DNA of 64,000 bases from Xestospongia muta (lineage: Eukaryota > Porifera > Demospongiae > Haplosclerida > Petrosiidae): positions 1,223,001-1,287,000 of the forward strand of contig OY848918.1 in the NCBI GenBank assembly GCA_963693285.1, written 5' to 3'. Under the pieces are notes generated by a model. The model was not told the origin of the DNA and ran no database searches. It saw nothing but the letters and a program-made list of their open reading frames with translations. Each line of letters begins with the position of its first letter. Position 1 is the stretch's first letter. Shown in pieces: positions 59,201 through 64,000 of this stretch. The position numbers were made by a program, and so were the translations under genes.

Positions 59201-59374
59201 ACTTGGAACAAAGAGTGAATTAGGTGAGTCCAAGGACGCTTCAGAGGGAGAATGGTCATTGCTAGCTGGAGACGTATTGGAACAAGAATTACTATGAGAG
59301 GAAAGACAATTATGACAGTTTTTACCACTCAAAACACATGAACAACAAACACACTTACAACTATGGCAACACAA
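56219..59374 (-). pseudogene. RT-encoding element, copy 3 (broken)
   Basis: Minus strand, 5' to 3'. A Cys-rich start (CKCVCCSCVLSGKNCHNC) is at about 59356-59303, and a helical region at 58840-58690. The RT reads GSAGPSGADALSW (about 58424), RPIGVVEVLRRIIGKA (58225-58178) and ALFVHASNAFNSLN (58055-58014). The YADD region near 57790 is damaged. The thumb has LPIRLGGLGLLNPTHS (57285-57238). The C-terminus carries HLDIAADGVWGGRF and SYFDVRVFNPFAHS (56684-56596), then a conserved end with CIKGARSSL (about 56310). Frameshifts occur about every 400 bases. Confidence 0.7.
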
Positions 59375-59489
59375 ACAACAGCGGGGACTGTCTATTTCTA
59401 GTGAGTTTTTCTTGGGAATTAGATCACTTTTTTACTATTTCACGATGTTGTTCATCACTCAATGGAACATAGACTGAACCACACAGCGC

Positions 59490-59493
59490 AGCC

Positions 59494-59531
<38 letters not shown>

Positions 59532-59990
59532 CTAATGAGTTAAACATAGCTCAAATGAGACAGAAAGTAGATAGTATCTTGAGAATATCACCTTAGCAAG
59601 TACCTTCATATAATAAAAAGAGAACTATTCTGTTCGTTGTCACGCCCAATTTGACCCCTAATTGATCCCCCAAGTTAATACTGAAATAGACAGAATTTCT
59701 AGTATGATCAAGTAACGAGACTTATGAAAATTAAAGATTGCTAATTGAATAGTTAAAATTGTGAATTGCAAATTCACCATAAAATGTGAATTCACGAATT
59801 GCAATTATCTTGAACTGTCGCTAAAACGTGAATCGAAAAATGGAATAATCGCGAATTTACAGTAAAATCGCGAATTGTGAAATATGATAATCATGAATTT
59901 CCGGGTAAAATCATGAATTTGAGTTAGCAATAATCGTGAATTTTGAATACGTGATTTCGACGCCTATTTTTGTCGTTGTTCGTATTCCAT
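59490..59990 (-). repeat. Right arm of the foldback inverted repeat
   Basis: Reverse complement of 48700-49240, with the (AAT)n tract at its inner edge (59494-59531). The pair encloses all three RT copies. Confidence 0.85.
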
Positions 59991-60002
59991 AAAATGATTT
60001 CA

Positions 60003-60036
60003 CCGTAGATACTATACGACAGTATAGTATCTATGG
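60003..60036. repeat. Hairpin just outside the right foldback arm
   Basis: CCGTAGATACTATAC and its mirror GTATAGTATCTATGG (one mismatch) surround a 4-base loop. Confidence 0.85.
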
Positions 60037-60405
60037 TTTCACTGCGTACGTATATACGATTCACAAATAAAATTTTAAACGTATTATATAAAATGAATCT
60101 CGTTATGTCCAGACATCCTAATTAATGGGCAGAGAAACCGCGCCTTAAACGTAACTACAAATTTTTTCGAACAAGTCCTGACTATGTTGCCAATTCACCT
60201 TCTCCCAGCCATTCAATGTATTAGAGGATCCCGCTCCAGCTGTGGACATACAGCCAGGTCGTAGAGCCCACCAATGGAGCTGGTAACTCGGAACTTGCTG
60301 TGACTTTTTAAACTAAACTTGTATTTCTCTTAAATGACCTCATATATATTTTTTTCTTTTTAACCCTGCATTGCTTTTTATTTCAATATCATTATTTATT
60401 ATATA

Positions 60406-62835
60406 TTATTTGGACAGCTGTAAAAAAATCTTTTGGTATAATAATATGAGCTGGTAGCTCGTAAAGAGTTCATGAAAAAATTTGTCAAAACTATGTTCAA
60501 TTTCAATCTTCAGTGATTCTCTGCAAACAATCCCGGTCATTTTGGAGACAATGTTATCATAGTGTGTGTTTCTCCAGTACACTAGTTCAAAATGGCTAGG
60601 TGGTGGCTCAGCAAGATCTGAAATAGTTTTATCCACAACAACTGGATAGCTAAATTGTGTAGGTGGGAGAACAAGAGGGTTTACACAGCACCATACCCAT
60701 TGCTTCTTTTAGCTGTCAATGCAACAATAGTAAATTGGTATCTGGAAATACATTGTTGCCGCTAACATTTCCAAGTCTGTCCCGCATGAACATGGATAAG
60801 AAAGCTTCTTGATATGGTCTTGAATTGTTTACCCAGATGGTAAATGATTTTGGAATGTATTTTGATTTAAATTCACAAATCGTAGCAGCAAATTTCTTAG
60901 CTGGTGATGATGGTCTTCAGTATTGAATAAACAAAACAAAAGGCTTTGGAATAGGCAGTTTCCATCTGGAAGTGTGGTTTGAGTAGCTCTATCATGATGA
61001 CTCAAAAACAATTGCAAGGAACATGCATAAACTTGAGGTTGTGTCTACATAGTTATAAAAATATAGCACATTAGTTTATCCGTTAGGTACCTATAGCTAC
61101 TAAAACTTAAGCTCTATTGCATTACTTGAGTGGTATTGACTTTGATCTGTAGTTTGATCTGAGTGTGGATTTTCAGATTTTGTTGAACCTTCAAAATAAA
61201 TAAAGTAACTATAAAGTGATTTTTAAGTTATAAATTATACCTTTAGGAGACATGACATACCTCCTTTTCTCATAAGCCTGTTTCTTTTTACCTAGTCTGC
61301 CAATTTTTTTATCTCTACAGTTACCCGATTTTGCACAATCTGGTGTCAGACAACCTTGACACTTGCCACATCATACTACCTTTTTATCTGATAAGTAAAG
61401 GAAAAATCAATGATAATGATGAGCAATAATAATAATAATTATTATAATTATAGTTATAGTTATTATTATTATAATTATTATAGTTTCATTTTCTCTCCCA
61501 GAGGAACAGTTTGCTGGTCATCCACATGTTCTTCCACCACATTCCTTTTCTCTTGGCCAGTTGCTTCAACCTGTGAAGTTAAAAAAATACCAAGTAGAGT
61601 AGTAGTCATTTTAAAGAAGTATAACATGTACCTTTAAGTGTGAATTGAGTAGTTCTAGAACTATATTCTCTTTTTAACTATGTGTAAGTTTCCTAATGAT
61701 ACACATAACAATTAATTTTGAAAATTGTAAGTTACTCATGGATATACTCACAACCACAATTTACTCTTTTTCCTTCCAACATAATATTAATAATATTGTG
61801 AACATAGTAAAATAGTCGCTATTATATCAGAGTCAATATATAGAAGAGTATATATAAATGTAATCCTTTATACTGTTTTAGAATATAGAATGTGACATGT
61901 TAATTTTATCTATATCACACTAAAAGTGTCTGTAGTTCAGTTGTTGTTGTAGTAGTATTAATAGATGCCATGATAGCACTTGTTAACATAGATTGATTTT
62001 CATAAATGATATGTCTATCAGATTTTTAGATAATATATTATTGGTTAATACAGGCTTTACCTGAAAACTTGTATATAAAGACTTGCTTGCTACAACCATA
62101 ACAATTAATCATCATAATTACCTGTACACTCTTCATTTTTTTACAAAAATATAATACTGTGAGTCTGTGATTACTTGATACAACTTTTACAGAGCCAACT
62201 AATATTATTTCCTTTCCAAACATCAAAGTACAGTTACACAATCATCATAAAACCACTATCGACATTGATCACACTGCACTATCCTCCCATTTTCTGGTTG
62301 TCTACATTCACAGAATATCGGTATCACCAATTGATTTCATGAAATGTCGTAAAATTCTGTAAACACTCCTTCTAAACACATTGAAGTAGGTGAGGCTGTA
62401 GCCAGTGTTGTATGTACATAGTTTTAGCTGGACTATGCCCAGCACAAAGAGATATGGCAAAAGCTATCACAAATACACCACAATCAGAGTCTTTTCACAT
62501 ACATAATTGTTGCAATTTGTGCCTTGGCACGAGGTGGCAAATCTATGTTCAGCACAGTGTTAAAAACTTGTATTGTTCTTGGTGGACATCCAATGTTGCT
62601 TACTGTCATCCAGTGGTTATATATCACTTAAATTAAGAATTTGGAATCTAATTAATGTAACTATGAGTATTAATAAATTATGTCTAAAAAATTAATGCTG
62701 ACCATTCATTCTACATCTTTGACAATTCCATGCCACATAAATCTTTCTGTAATTCTGTTTATGGTCTTTGTTTTTCCTAAATGCCCTGAATTCGAGTCTA
62801 TGTGACAACTCAATAGAATCTTTTGTTGTTCTCCT
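60406..62835 (-). mobile_element. Decayed Ginger-like element: integrase finger, PHD, CXXC, OTU
   Basis: Minus-strand domain remnants in order. An H2C2 integrase finger first half (CHIDSNSGHLGKTKTINR, then ERFMWHGIVKDVE) is at about 62815-62720. A PHD finger (CECRQPENGRIVQCDQC) is at about 62323-62273. A CXXC finger (CGKCQGCLTPDCAKSGNC, then KKKQAYEKRR) is at about 61368-61270. An OTU cysteine protease follows at 61017-60530. From memory, Ginger DNA transposons carry a Gypsy-like integrase with OTU, PHD and Ulp1 passengers, which fits. The integrase core was not found, stops interrupt every part, and termini are unknown. It could alternatively be a Gypsy-type pol relic beside another gene. 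Confidence 0.5.
60530..61017 (-). pseudogene. OTU deubiquitinase domain remnant
   Basis: LPDGNCLFQSLLFCLF (about 60970-60923) contains the OTU catalytic Asp-Gly-Asn-Cys. LEMLAATMYFQIPIYYC (about 60763-60713) is the middle beta region, and HFELVYWRNTHYDNIVS (about 60590-60540) carries the catalytic His. Two in-frame stops lie between the Cys and His boxes, so the domain is not expressed intact. It belongs with the CXXC and PHD remnants upstream. Confidence 0.65.
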
Positions 62836-62839
62836 TTAG

Positions 62840-63290
62840 AAAAAATAACACTAGAAGACAGTTATCCTATACATATAGGATGATAAATTAAAAAACTTAG
62901 AAATGTAACATCAAACCTGATTCTTCCTCTCCACACAGCACGACTCTCCATTCTCAACAAATAAACCTTTTAGACCTTTTCCTGATCAAACACTTTCTGC
63001 TTTCTGTGCAATTTTGATACCTTTCTGTCTTGACGTATGTGTAAACTTGGTCAATGAGCTCGTTCTCAATCAGTATCTTGAGATATTAAATGTGTTTAAA
63101 ATGTGTTGTCATGCGCAGACTGTAGCGGACTAATTTTTTATCCCTGGACACAAAATTTTATGTCACCGAGTCTTTTCTAATGGTCTGTCGGACCGTTTTT
63201 TTACTAGACCAATTTTACCATGACAGTCTCTATTCAGGTGGAAGGAGTTGAAATGCTGGAGGTATGTACACTGTTTGAGATGGTGCTTCA
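62840..63290. other. No gene recognised
   Basis: Short open frames only. The upstream part of the Ginger-like relic may begin here. Confidence 0.4.
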
Positions 63291-63294
63291 TCGC

Positions 63295-64000
63295 TAACAA
63301 CTGGTTTACCTACACTGGAATTATTATATTCTCAAAAGGCAACACTAGTTCATCTTTCTCAGAAATAGCTGAGAGTTGACGATTAATTGATGGCACCATT
63401 AGAGTAGTCTTCAGTTTAAAAGAGAGAGCCATAATTTCAGATTTCATAACATTAATATAAAAATATCTGATCATTAGTTTCTGTTTCATCAACATTATAA
63501 GAGTGTTCATGTACATTATACTTTGTCTAACAAAGATATGAATAATACTATAAAATTAATAATTAATATAATGTTGTCTTAAACTTACACAATATAGGGC
63601 TGTATAATAGTGTTAGAACTGATCTCTACTTCTTGAGTGTCATCAGATACAATCTTAGTAACTACAGTCTCACTATTAACAGATATAAATGATAAATGAA
63701 TTTATTGTATTTCACTTACTTCAATCTCTGAGCCTCATAATTGTCAGGTGGATAAGTGAATGATGGATCATCAGTAGAAGTGACATGTTATGGTTTATAT
63801 ATAAAGATAGTAATGTTTCGACTAGTAAAGTAAATATGAAAGAATAGTATTGTCTCATATGTATACTTACGCATGAGACTTAGTGTCAGCCAAAGATATG
63901 AAATAGAAAGAAAAGTTATTATATAATACATATAAAATACACATAACTTTATCAGCAGAGCTTCAGAGTCATCACTTAATCCTGTCACAGATAAATTACT
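63295..64000 (-). pseudogene. Decayed tail exons of a gene 2-like receptor, runs off right edge
   Basis: Aligns to the end of gene 2. 63516-63310 matches the final-exon region (LKTTLMV, then QLSAISEKDELVLP). The exons before it match those at 13565 and 13714 of gene 2. In this copy the donor after the NDETE-like exon reads CAGAT instead of CAGGT, and several exons between are missing, so the locus is probably broken. At the edge, 63955-64000 matches a tail cassette exon. Signal peptide, Ig and TM exons would lie beyond 64000. Confidence 0.55.

Noticed and set aside
48700..59990. Reading the foldback arms as terminal repeats of a single 11-kb RT transposon
   Set aside because: The three RT copies lie in both orientations and each is separately broken; nested insertions explain this better.
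61410..61637. Plus-strand frame rich in Asn and Tyr
   Set aside because: Driven by an AAT/TTA repeat between the CXXC and PHD remnants.
1..64000. tRNA, rRNA, CRISPR or bacterial-type operons
   Set aside because: No cloverleaf with A/B boxes, no rRNA blocks and no regularly spaced repeats were seen; gene structure is eukaryotic throughout.

Overview
This is an AT-rich eukaryotic window of intron-rich genes, many with short GT-AG introns, that are heavily invaded by transposons. I see no bacterial operons, tRNA, rRNA or CRISPR. Compact phase-consistent exons, Ig/FN3 receptor genes, and hAT, MULE-like, Ginger-like and RT elements point to an invertebrate metazoan. A demosponge such as Amphimedon is my best guess; this is inference, because no database was searched.

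The core content is one family of type I transmembrane receptors. Four members can be spliced into complete open reading frames: gene 1 (+, 6158-10812, 720 aa), gene 2 (-, 16391-12752, 873 aa), gene 3 (-, 23295-20785, 592 aa) and gene 4 (+, 34581-39842, 928 aa). All share signal peptide, Ig-like domain, FN3-like domain, a three-exon membrane-proximal module, a TM helix and a cytoplasmic tail. The tails are almost unrelated between members and carry different tyrosine or proline motifs (NPxY, PPxY, SxYxxV). Four broken relatives lie at 1-1975, 24430-26303, 27120-29310 and 63295-64000. Stretches of near identity alternate with divergent segments, which resembles a self/non-self or immune receptor cluster; that function is a hypothesis.

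The second theme is mobile DNA. Two 4684-bp copies of a MULE-like element lie in inverted orientation (29906-34589 and 43907-48590). They encode a USP-type deubiquitinase-like domain joined in phase to a Ulp1-type SUMO protease, then C2H2 fingers and a SWIM finger, and they seem to lack the DDE core. Their target-site duplications are swapped between the copies. Either the 9.3-kb segment holding gene 4 was inverted by recombination between them, or the assembly has it the wrong way round. One copy sits inside exon 1 of gene 4, and its terminal repeat supplies an in-frame replacement ATG. The original ATG stub survives at 48611.

The right third (48.7-60.0 kb) is a nest of three broken RT-encoding elements beside AAT/ATT repeats, enclosed by ~0.5-kb inverted foldback arms. 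After it comes a decayed Ginger-like element (integrase finger, PHD, CXXC, OTU) at 60.4-62.8 kb. Smaller pieces include DIRS-like and LTR retroelement fragments (2.0-3.7, 11.6-12.2 kb), hAT elements (18.6-19.3, 42.3-43.4 kb), MITEs, and an intact-looking transposon-type gene part at 41.6-40.3 kb.
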